Of a stretch of 64,000 nt of DNA, positions 1 to 8,893 are shown in pieces. Origin of the DNA: Hygrocybe punicea. Lineage: Eukaryota; Basidiomycota; Agaricomycetes; Agaricales; Hygrophoraceae. Numbering within the stretch: the stretch's first letter is position 1; each line of letters starts with the position of its first letter. Location: assembly GCA_963556145.1 (NCBI GenBank), contig OY744462.1:8060001-8124000 (forward strand), written 5' to 3'. The notes under the pieces were generated by a model. It saw only the letters and a list, made by a program, of their open reading frames with translations, did no database searches and had not been told where the DNA came from. The position numbers and the translations under genes are program-made.

Positions 1-49
1 TCTCAATGTCATCGTGCGAAAGCAAGCACTACGAATTCTACCACTGATG

Positions 50-1468
50 ATGAGCACCACCCGAGACACCTCCCTTCAGTCCGATTTCAACAAACTCAAA
101 ACTGAGGCTGACGGTACCTTCAAGCGACAGGCGTCGTCCTTCCGGTCGACTATCGAAAAGGGAGGAAAGTTTGAGGCAGAAGTTGGTCAGGACTTTCAGT
201 CGTATTGTCACCGTGGCCTTATTGCGCTTCTCAAGGTCGCTACCGCCTCTACGTTTCCTATGCATGCCGTAAGTCAAACTGTTATGCTATGGCTCATCTT
301 TGAATGAATTTTGAATGTTCGAAGCCTGGGCTACTAGGGCGTTGATCGTCCGGAAGTTGAAGGGTCTGGAAGAAATCATCCGTAAGTGCAACTAGTAACT
401 CATGCAACACCGATCTAGTTCCAATTTGACGCATCCCGTCATGAGCCGTCACCGTCGTGTCTCCTCGTATGGGTGAGAATGGGTGGCCTTTCGCAAACAT
501 GGACGACTTCCCCGGCACCGAAATCGACCCACTTTACAATGCAGGATACATTAAAGAACTTTATTACAAGGCCAATCCTGATTACGCTGGCAGGTATATA
601 GGACCATTCACCGTTCTTCCGGTCATTGATCCATTTCATCCTAGATTCACTGTGCCTATACTCTGGGATACTAAGCACCACTGCATCGTGAACAACGAGA
701 GCTCCGAAATCATTCGCATCTTCAACACCGCATTTAACCACCTGATCCCTGCCGACAAGGCTGCCCTGGACATTTATCCTGCAGCCTACCGCGCAGACAT
801 TGATGCACTCAATGAGTGGGTCTATAACACCATAAACAGTGCGTGCTGTCACGTTTCTCAGGTCATGCATTGACCAGTCGGGAGCAGACGGTGTTTACAA
901 GGCAGGACTCGCTCGGAGTCAGGAGGCCTATCAGAAGGCCGTTGTCGCCATTTTCGATTCTTTGGATAAACTTGAGAAATTATTGACAGGCAAAGACTAT
1001 CTTTTTGGCAACGTGCTGACTGAGGCGGATATCCGGTTGTGGGTGACTCTTGTGAGTGACCGCTAGACCACCGGCGGTTTAGAGTGTTGCTAACAAACCG
1101 TCGAAGATCCGATTCGACCCTGTATACTTCGGACACTTCAAATGCAACATCCGCACCATCCGTAATGGCTATCCCGCTTTGCACATGTTCGTTTTGTTCT
1201 TCTTTGATTTCCTCCCAGCGTTTGTGTATTTCTTGCTCACACCTCAGTAATCAGGTGGATGAAGAAACTGTACTGGAACAATGAGCATTTCAAGTCATCC
1301 ACCAATTTTGATCATATCAAGACTCACTACTATTGGTCGCACACTTTGGTGGGAGGACCTTCCATCCGTCCATCCGTCTGCATCGTCTTGACTCATTCTT
1401 CCCCCCCAAAGATCAACCCTTCTCGGGTCATCCCATTCGGACCCATCCCCAACGTTGAACCATTGTGA
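50..1468 (+). CDS. ECM4: Xi-class glutathione transferase (glutathionyl-hydroquinone reductase)
   Basis: This soluble enzyme of the ECM4/GHR family reduces glutathionyl-hydroquinones with glutathione. Eight exons fit a 337-aa product: 50-185, 236-268, 325-381, 446-838, 888-1051, 1107-1186, 1255-1348 and 1412-1468. All introns are GT..AG and the summed length keeps frame. Family marks are the catalytic YACPWATR segment across the second intron, the block [17 protein letters not shown] with a following SSEIIRIF, an all-alpha C-terminal half with EADIRLW, and the terminal motif [13 protein letters not shown] then PIPNVEPL. Start: an ATG at 50 (or the adjacent one at 47) precedes the conserved [12 protein letters not shown] region. 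Length and motif order are normal, so the gene looks intact. It is the first gene in the window and has no functional link to its neighbours. Confidence 0.93.
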
Positions 1469-1583
1469 ACTGACAACAATTGAATTGTATACTGTATCAA
1501 TTTCCGTGATTTGTGTACTCCTTCCATGTATTTTTCAACTAAAAGAAATATCATCTCAATGAACTGCTCTATATTTCATTAAC

Positions 1584-2312
1584 TTATTGCTATTTTCATA
1601 TATAATGACATTTTGAAAAACAAATATTTTAAAGAAGGAGGTCCTAGTAAAATGATAACTTGTGAAATACTGCACCAAATTACATAGTCTAAGAGAGATA
1701 GTTTGTCTATGTTCTAAGGGCCATCTTTCCCTCTATTTACAATTTCAAAATATGTGTTATATAAAAAGTTACAGGTGAATTGTTGATTTGAGTCATTGCA
1801 ACTTGTACAATGAATATCTTTACAAGAAATGCTTGGATTGACATTGTTGTAGAGAGAAAGTTGTTCTATTTTTCAAGGGCTACAAGGGCCCATACCGCGT
1901 TTTCTTGTATTTTGGACTTTAGCAGATTATTGTAATGTTATCTATACAGAGGTTGTTTTGTGTAATTCTCCTTCAAATTTTCAAAGTACAGAAAAACACA
2001 GTATGGGCTCTTGTAGCCCTTGAAAAATAGAACAACTTTCTCTCTACAACGATGTCAATCCAAGCATTTCTTGTAAAGATATTCATTGTACAAGTTGCAA
2101 TGACTCAAATCAACAATTCACCTGTAACTTTTTATATAACACATATTTTGAAATTGTAAATAGAGGGAAAGATGGCCCTTAGAACATAGACAAACTATCT
2201 CTCTTAGACTATGTAATTTGGTGCAGTATTTCACAAGTTATCATTTTACTAGGACCTCCTTCTTTAAAATATTTGTTTTTCAAAATGTCATTATATATGA
2301 AAATAGCAATAA
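1584..2312. repeat. Large near-perfect palindrome (312-bp arms)
   Basis: Left arm 1584-1895 and right arm 2001-2312 are reverse complements in one register with no gap; by eye only a few bases differ. The 105-nt spacer (1896-2000) is itself weakly complementary near both edges. The sequence is AT-rich with no convincing ORF. The outer ends read TTATTGCTATTTTC. No target duplication is visible just outside. It could be a foldback-type non-autonomous transposon, or a hairpin RNA locus if transcribed. It lies between the GHR gene and the Tc1/mariner-like element, whose left end starts 25 bp further on. Confidence 0.9.
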
Positions 2313-2337
2313 TTTAGAAAACCTTCCTGTTGTTATA

Positions 2338-2415
2338 CAGCCGTTTGCACTGAAGATTGAACACCGTGATTTTTTTTCTTTGTTTGTCCCGCCAAATACT
2401 GTGACCAAGTCACGC
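2338..2415 (+). repeat. Left terminal inverted repeat of Tc1/mariner-like element
   Basis: It begins CAG directly after a TA. Aligned with the reverse complement of 5691-5768 it shows long identical stretches (TTTGCACTGAAGATTGAACA with one gap, then CTTTGTTTG-like and CCAAATA-TGTGACCAA). Confidence 0.85.
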
Positions 2416-2803
2416 ACTTGCGCGAGTTCAGTTGATCCGGAATCCTTTGGTCTAGCTATCTATGCGATTGCATCGAGAACTGGATGGATAAATCTTGCTG
2501 GATTTCGGGATCAAGAGTCTCATCTGACTACAAGACCCGGCCGACTATTGTTCTCCCAGCAGCTGACAACATTCAAGGTACGTCTTTTGGACCATGCGAC
2601 CACCAGATCATGCCTTTTCTGCTGCGGGGGCCGCTTTATGAATATATTGGCGGGTTTACCAACAGGATGGAGATCATGAAAAGGGTCCATACAGACCGAA
2701 TAAAAGCTACCAAAACTTCAAGGATGTCGGCACTCATTCCCTCTTGTTTTTCCTCTCGCTCCCATTGTCTCACATTCATTTGACTCTTTTCTAACTTTCA
2801 ACT

Positions 2804-4458
2804 ATGCCCCGTAATCGTTGGACCCTCGACGAGGATGCCCCTGGCTTCCATGAAATCGTAGCTTTCCCAACTCTTGCTGGGCCTGCTACCCTGCAGAACA
2901 TGGCTTGTGAGGGACCAGAACGACCACTCGGTGCTCCTCTTCGTGAGCTCTTTTTGACATATCTCACATTGACTTGATAATCTTACCTTTTCTACAGCTG
3001 CTAGTAACAATGGAAGGACAGAGGATGAAGTCGTAGTTGAGCCACGTCTCGAGCCAGGTCAGAAACATCTTATTTTTTGCCAGCAAACTTACGAACAATT
3101 TTTGTCGTTCTTAGAGCGGACATTCTTTTTATCCGCTTCCATGTTTTTCATGGGCCCATCTGAAGGACCTCGAGCCCGTCCGAAGAAGATTTCGGAGACA
3201 AAGAATGGCCCAGCCCTCGACGTCTTCAAGATGACTCGATGTGAACTTCTCCGACATGTTCTTCAACTTCACGACCTTCATCAGCACTATCAACCATCCG
3301 ATATTTCTGGATTTCCTGTGAAGATTTCTTGGGCTGGCTCTCCGTAAGTGTTGTTATCTTTAATTCTATACCCATGCTGAATCGCTAGACAGTGGAGGCA
3401 AAGCCAATGCACCGACAGTCCGCGATGATGAGGAATTTAAAAATATTGTTGATCAGTTGCGAGCAACGAGGAAGGCTGTCGTTTCGATCTTGGTTTCATT
3501 TGACATGGAACATATGGACCCTTACCGTTCCCGAGCCGGCAATGTCATTGATCCACGTCTTCCTGGATGGGCTTCTGGTGAGATACGTTTTGGCACCCAT
3601 GTACGTTGCAATATCTTAACCATTATAAGACTCATGCCCATTTGAGTACAATAGGTCCCACGTTCTGACGCTTACTCGGCTGATACTCAACTCCATGGTG
3701 GCATCATGATGGATATCAAAGAAGAGTGGAAATGTGATGAACACGATGGAGCATGCTATCGCAAGGACAATCTCCATTTTCCGCTCAACCGCTGGAAATT
3801 AAAAGCATGGGCTGCCGCAATTGTAAGCTAACCATATCTTGTATATTTGTGGATTCAGGTTTGACAGAGGTGTGAACAGGCTGCGAAAACCACAACACCT
3901 CGTAATCCACCTGCCGATCTATTCCAAGATGGTGATGCTCGTCTATTGTTCCCAGTCAAGCCACGTGGCCGCACAGGAGCTCGAACTTCAGATGGGGAAA
4001 GCGATGCGACACGTCTTGTCAGTGCTGTGATACCTCTGATAACCTCATTGTCGCAGAATATGGCTGTCCAACACCAGAATGCCCCTCCCATCTCCGTTAT
4101 GCAAACCCCATCAACACCTCGGCAGCTCAAGCGTACCTATGATGCATTCTATATCCCAAGGACTCCGGACTCCCCATCTCAACAAGGACCGCCGTCGTCC
4201 CCTCCTCCACCGGCTGATCGAGAGCTTAGGCTTTGTGTTGAGGCTTTCGCACGAGCAAAGTCTTTGGACGAAAATGAAATTGAGATGATTTTTGGGGGTC
4301 TACAATCAAGGGACTACTCTCCCGATGCCCTGGACGCTATTCCTGTTGCACGTGTTGCCGAATTGACCCAATTGACGGAAGGGAAAGCAGCAGGATTGGT
4401 GAAGTTTGCGAGAGACTGGTCTGGAAAAGTCCAACGAAAGCGTGCAAAGCACACCTGA
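2804..4458 (+). CDS. Uncharacterised 460-aa protein carried by the Tc1/mariner-like element
   Basis: I do not recognise the family by name. Six exons restore one open frame: 2804-2942, 2998-3057, 3115-3343, 3393-3600, 3655-3822 and 3880-4458. The central part (about residues 125-270) is a folded-looking block with KAVVSILVSFDMEHMDPYR, then LPGWASGEIRFGTH and CYRKDNLHFPLNRWKLKAW. This is followed by a linker rich in P, S and T with QLKRTYDAFYIPRTP, and a C-terminal helical part ending in the basic tail KVQRKRAKHT. That layout suggests a nuclear or nucleic-acid-associated protein (inference). The gene converges on the transposase with about 150 bp between stops and lies wholly within the terminal repeats. 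It could be an accessory transposition protein or a captured host gene. Confidence 0.75.
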
Positions 4459-4609
4459 ACCAAGGTGTTTCCAATTTATTGTTCCCCGAAAACCAAACAT
4501 TCCTTACCCCCTATGCGTCATTGATCTGCCTCGGAACCCTTGTTATCGCGTTTAATTACCCTTCATATCCAATACACTTAGTACTCTAGTTAATCAAGAT
4601 AGTCGTTTG

Positions 4610-5683
4610 CTACATGAAATACCCACAATCCTTGAACCATCCGATTGCATTTTCTGCCGAAACAGATGCAACGGCCTGGTGAATCAACCAAGGTAGTTGA
4701 TTTTCCATGAGAAAGTCATCCTCATGCCGTCTCAACCATGACTTTATAGCAGAAAATGCTTCTTCTATTGGATTCAGATCGGGTGAGTATGGAGGTAAAT
4801 ATATCAAACGCGCATCTGCATCAAACAACTCAATTTGACATGCAAGACTTGCTATAAGTGGGTTACATACCACATTCATCCTCAATGAGTTGGCGGATAT
4901 CTTCATCATGATGAATGGAGCAATTATCCATGACAACAATGCTTCTCTTTCCAGGAAATGGATTGAGCCGAGGACACTGGTAAAGTCAGAATATCAATTC
5001 ATCTTTTTGAAAGAAGCATGACATACAATTTGTTCCCGTAAGAATGTCAAGAAGCGCTCGCGATTCACAGATCCTTCAAAGATATCCAGCGCGACAATGC
5101 CATCCGTTGATAACGCAGGAAGAATAGAGTAACGTGTACCACGATAAAATGCTGCTCGTCGAACACAAGGCACTCCTTGGCGGGATCTCCCTGCATATCG
5201 TTGACCAGTGGTATTGTCAACTGAACTTTCATCGAGGAAAAGGAAGAGATTGGGATCCTCATACTGAGCCATCTCGCCCTCCCAAATAGTGCGTAGTAAT
5301 TCATCCCTCTCTGTTGCCTCTTTCCTCACACACTTCCGGGTTATGGCCAATTGGCGGAGAGCCCGATGCAAGGTGGCCAATGATACGTGTATTCCACGAT
5401 TCTCGTCAAGTCGTTCTTGGATCTCATCCAAGTAAAGACATGGCTCTTGGTTCAATAGTTCATCGATGAACACCATATCTCCAGCATCGAGATGAGGTAC
5501 TCCTCCAGGTCGTCTTCCAAATGGGTTTGTAGATTGCCCATAAACACGATGACATTGGAGAACATTGGCCACAGTTCCGAGAGAACATTTGGCGAGGATA
5601 GAAATTTCTCGATAAGAAAGCTCTTCCACTGTACTCCACCGTACAATGCAGTCTCGTAAATCAGTTGACAAGGGGGGAGCCAT
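4610..5683 (-). CDS. IS630/Tc1-mariner DDE transposase
   Basis: The product should catalyse cut-and-paste transposition of the surrounding element at TA sites. Three exons (5683-5027, 4976-4871, 4815-4610) give 322 aa. The N-terminus is helix-turn-helix DNA-binding sequence ([21 protein letters not shown]), followed by a GRRPGG linker as in paired-like Tc1 proteins. The catalytic domain has D in [11 protein letters not shown] in [11 protein letters not shown] and E in [11 protein letters not shown], with 35 residues between the last two in the proposed splicing. Both introns contain in-frame stops or shifts, so splicing is needed. The start at 5683 is chosen as the first ATG of the MAPPLS frame; an upstream ATG at 5749 would place the start inside the terminal repeat. 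No obvious inactivating change is seen. Confidence 0.88.
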
Positions 5684-5690
5684 GTCTATG

Positions 5691-5768
5691 GCGTGACATT
5701 GGTCACAATATTTGGTAAAACAAACAAATGAAAAAAAGCGGTTGTTCAATCTTCAGTGCAAAACCCTG
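5691..5768 (-). repeat. Right terminal inverted repeat of Tc1/mariner-like element
   Basis: It is the inverted partner of 2338-2415 and ends in CTG followed by TA at 5769-5770. It lies just upstream of the transposase ATG, so it probably also carries that gene's promoter. Confidence 0.85.
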
Positions 5769-5904
5769 TAAAAAAGCATACAAATTCATCTACAGCGGAT
5801 TTCAAAAATGTAGTCTACACCAACTGTTTTTTTTTTTTGAATGTCCGACCGGTAGTCACCGACCTGCAGTAAGGCGCGGATTAGGAAATATAGACTTAGA
5901 TAAC

Positions 5905-6843
5905 TGGTTATAATGGCAAACTTAATCCGCTCCGCCAAGTCAGGCAGCGACTGGTCAGCGAACGAGTTATTGGCTTACAACATAGGCGTTTGTGTCCAGA
6001 ACGCTTTAGTATTCTTTGGTCGAGAGCTCGGCCCAATCGATCATTTAGATTCCAACCTCCTTTCCACCGCCGATCCATCCATCGCCACCCATTTCTCGAA
6101 GGAGACCTATCGTTTTCTCTCATATTTGGACCTTGCGTCGCGTGCTAACTCCGGCCAGGAAAGCGCCATCGATGACTTCGGGAGGAGCGTGCTTGAGGTG
6201 ACAGGCTTTGACGAGATAAGGACGGTCATACGTTCGCGCTTTAGCATTCCCTTCACCATCTGTGGTGATCCCGGAAGGGCTGCCAATACGGATGTCTGCC
6301 TTGTTCATCTTAACTCGATGATTCTTTTAGTCGTTCAAGGAGACAAGACGACCCAGAGCACACGTGTGTCTGAAGCCCAAGTCATTGCCGAGGCAATCGC
6401 CACCTTTCAGTATAATAACGCAAAGCGTCTCGACCTCGACCTCCAACCTCTCGACTCCATGACCATTCCTTGCATTACCATGGTCGGAACACGGCCGTTC
6501 TTTTACAAGGTGCCAGTTACAATGCAGCTCAGTGATGCCATTATTACCGGACAATATCCCCAGCACCCTACCATCGTAACTCGTTGCACTCCGCCCGCCC
6601 GCCGTCGAGCGTCAGAAGGCATGGAGGTTGCAGATTATCGTAAGGTTGCCTTGCAATACTATGATGCGTTCCGCGGATTGGCGAAAGACTGTTGGAGTGA
6701 ATTTCTTGACTGACTTTAAGGTACAGTGGCGAGCCATAAATCCGACTGGTTACCAAGGCTAACAACGTGAAATAAGCGAATTGTATCACAGATCATCCCA
6801 AATCATTCCACTGTATAAAGTCTCCTATGTACAAGTTAGCAGT
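5905..6843 (+). repeat. Segmental duplication, copy 1 (partner 62640-63583)
   Basis: The segment covers the whole ORF 5913-6713 and about 130 bp downstream to GTACAAGTTAGCAGT. The partner is in the same orientation and about 95 per cent identical by eye. The partner has 8-bp and 4-bp deletions in the coding part and a short G-rich insertion downstream. Confidence 0.9.
5913..6713 (+). CDS. Agaricomycete-type unknown protein, possibly PD-(D/E)XK-like
   Basis: This is a single-exon ORF of 266 aa starting with MANLIRSAKSGSDW, an opening I recognise as typical of a protein family greatly expanded in mushroom fungi; its function is unknown. The middle has an Asp in TDVCLVH followed by a hydrophobic strand and VVQGDK. 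In relatives recalled from memory this segment reads VQEDK, which together with the upstream D looks like the D..ExK core of restriction-nuclease-like folds. Here the E is a G in both copies of the window, so any nuclease activity would be doubtful. Later conserved blocks are PCITMVGTRPFFYKVPVT and the final MEVADYRKVALQYYDAF. It lies about 140 bp outside the Tc1/mariner-like element. Confidence 0.75.
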   Translation: MANLIRSAKSGSDWSANELLAYNIGVCVQNALVFFGRELGPIDHLDSNLLSTADPSIATHFSKETYRFLSYLDLASRANSGQESAIDDFGRSVLEVTGFDEIRTVIRSRFSIPFTICGDPGRAANTDVCLVHLNSMILLVVQGDKTTQSTRVSEAQVIAEAIATFQYNNAKRLDLDLQPLDSMTIPCITMVGTRPFFYKVPVTMQLSDAIITGQYPQHPTIVTRCTPPARRRASEGMEVADYRKVALQYYDAFRGLAKDCWSEFLD

Positions 6844-7649
6844 TGAAGGGTACTTGTTCTCAATTGTCGTTTGTGGTTATTAACTGAGACGACTGCATGT
6901 TTCTGCGCGCGCATCCCTCAGATTCATCTTCCTCTCACACAAACCACAGAGAAGAATCCTGGAAGATGGTCACGGTCGTTCAGTCAAGATCTATACCCCT
7001 CAAACTTGGCAAATAAGCTTCCGGGGCTCAGGGGCCCGGGCTCACTGCTCTGAATGAACACATTAGGCGGTCGAAGTTGCGCGTCTCAAGAACAGTGTAA
7101 GTAAGCACTCCATCACAATATTAATGCTATATCGCGTACGAGTGGCAAGATTCTTAACGTTGCAATTAATATTGGCCTTCAAGCTTCAAGTTGAATAAGT
7201 GGATAAGAACAGCATCAAGAACATTGTCAATTTCTAATAAGTGTATTAAGATATATAGTACTAGTACTAGGCAACTAATATTAGTGTGAGCATGATAGCT
7301 GTAAGGTCGCCCCGGGCCGCCAATGCGCAACGATGCTTGTGCAACGGCCCGTCTTGCTCCTTACCGAACCCACCGTTACAACGAGCTCTCATAAAGCAGC
7401 CTGAAGCTTGAAGGCTCGTATACAAGCCGTTCGGGGACAGCCATCGTACTCGCGTTCCTCCATATTACCGATACTCTCATCCTCCTCCTTTCCTTCGATG
7501 CTTCGGCTGGAAACCCCACATCTCTCGCGAATTGGTCGAAGCACGGAGACAAGAGGAAAAAGCAAGCGATATACTAGTACACGATTCGAACAATCAGTAA
7601 AAAAAGTTCCTAGCATAAAGAAGCGATGATCACTTGACCCGTTGAAGTT
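6844..7649. other. Intergenic, no gene seen
   Basis: There are no ORFs with family character. A CTAGTACTAG-type short palindrome lies near 7260. Only chance frames on both strands. Confidence 0.5.
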
Positions 7650-8700
7650 TCAAACCTTTGTTTTCTCGACAACAGTTTCCGGCTCGTACCTCGCCAATTT
7701 CACCCAGGTAGCGTTCAAGAGCGTCATCCCTTCCGTGAGAAGCATCGCACGTCCTTTATTCCCACCTCCGCAATCGCTGCCATGAGAAATATAGAAATCG
7801 ACAGGTGATCCGTCGTTGATCCTGGAAGAGTCAGTTGTGAGTTTGTGACTGAGATGAAATACACACTTGACAGTTTCCTTGCGTTGGGTACCGCTGTGTT
7901 TCTTGGCCCACGTAACCTTGGTCTGGCCAGCCTGGCATGGGATGTAGGGGACTGGCCAGGTCAACGACGATGACACCGCTGGGAGTGAGGTGACCAAATT
8001 CGGCCCAGTCGGACTCGATGCTGAGGGTCGCAGTAGTCGAGTATGGTCGAGGGTGGGCCACGATATAATTAAAGGCATCCTCGATATTGTTGCCAACATT
8101 ACGCACAACTTCGTTCACAGAATCCTCCATGAGAACCCAAAGCTCGTTCAACGTGAAATCCATGACATCAGCGCCCTGCCTCGCCGCCTGAGTCCAAGCG
8201 GTGTATTGGGGATAAGACGTTGGGTCATCGTTAACGCTGACACCCAGAGTAAAGTCTCCCCCTTGGACGGAGATGAGTTTCTGTTACCAATTGAAAAGGT
8301 CTTGTATTGTTCTGTGTTATGGATGTTCGCGTCGAATTGAGGTGATACCGCCATAAGTTGCACTGACATTGGCGGAGAATTTTATTGACTCTTGCATCCG
8401 AGTTCAAAGCGTAAACGGCCTAGATAACAAATGTGTTGAGACCCAGTTACGACGACGGAATGATGTATGCGCCTACGCACCAGCTGGAAACGGACAATAG
8501 CTGGTGTCACGGTTGACTATGCATGGCTACCAAAGGAGGCGAAGAAAGATTTGTACTCTCTGAGGGTTGCTGCATCAGACTTGAATAAGCTTGAATGGCT
8601 GAGGAAGGGTATTGACGAGCGCTTCGTCATTGAGCAAGTCGTAATAGTGTTCTCAGACCGGCAGTGTAGAACGAGGCGTTGATAGCGAAAAGGGCGAACT
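7650..8700 (-). pseudogene. MACPF-like (perforin-domain) gene remnant, 5' truncated
   Basis: Several minus-strand exons read as the later part of a membrane-attack-complex/perforin domain. Near 8560 a FFASFGSH-type segment recalls the family's Y/F-G-T/S-H signature. Near 8360 lies a serine/alanine-rich stretch. At 8255-8150 the sequence has VQGGDFTLG followed by a helical segment and the hydrophobic end of a domain. A separate C-terminal module (about 7990-7650) contains PVDFYISHG and GGGNKGRAMLL. The upstream half of the domain is missing: the frame runs into the simple repeat at 8720. An in-frame TAG occurs just after the FFASFGSH segment, and frames change without clean introns. Family members form pores in membranes. 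I could not fix the exon borders and consider this copy broken. Confidence 0.5.
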
Positions 8701-8718
8701 CACGGGAATCACCGCCGA

Positions 8719-8790
8719 GAACGACTATAACGACCAACGACCAACGACCAACGACCAACGACCAACGACCAACAATGACCAATGACCAAC
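8719..8790. repeat. Heptamer tandem repeat (CGACCAA)n
   Basis: About six tandem 7-bp units CGACCAA with a decayed tail (AATGACCAATGACC). It sits between the truncated MACPF-like gene and VPS11. Confidence 0.85.
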
Positions 8791-8893
8791 ACCACCCAAG
8801 CGAGCGAGAAGGAGCAGCGGTGGGATGGGCGCACCATCTCCCGCTGCCAAAAGTACGTTTTTAATAATAAATTTTCATTTCATCTTCTCAAAC

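Larger units (their letters stand above)
2338..5768. mobile_element. Complete Tc1/mariner-like DNA transposon with an extra gene
   Basis: The element is bounded by inverted repeats beginning CAG and is flanked on both sides by TA (2336-2337 and 5769-5770), the normal Tc1/mariner target duplication. The 78-bp ends (2338-2415 and 5691-5768) share CACTGAAGATTGAACA close to the tip and GTGACCAA near the inner limit. Inside are two convergent genes: a 460-aa unknown protein on the plus strand (2804-4458) and an IS630/Tc1-type DDE transposase on the minus strand (4610-5683), whose start codon is only 8 bp inside the right repeat. At 3.4 kb it is longer than usual for the superfamily because of the second gene. 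Both genes can be spliced to open frames, so the copy may be young. Confidence 0.85.

Noticed and set aside
2218..2679. 153-aa plus-strand ORF
   Set aside because: It begins in the palindrome's right arm and runs across the transposon end. No domain and no splice support.
8719..8790. Possible CRISPR-like or regulatory array
   Set aside because: A plain 7-bp tandem repeat with no spacers, in a eukaryotic genome.
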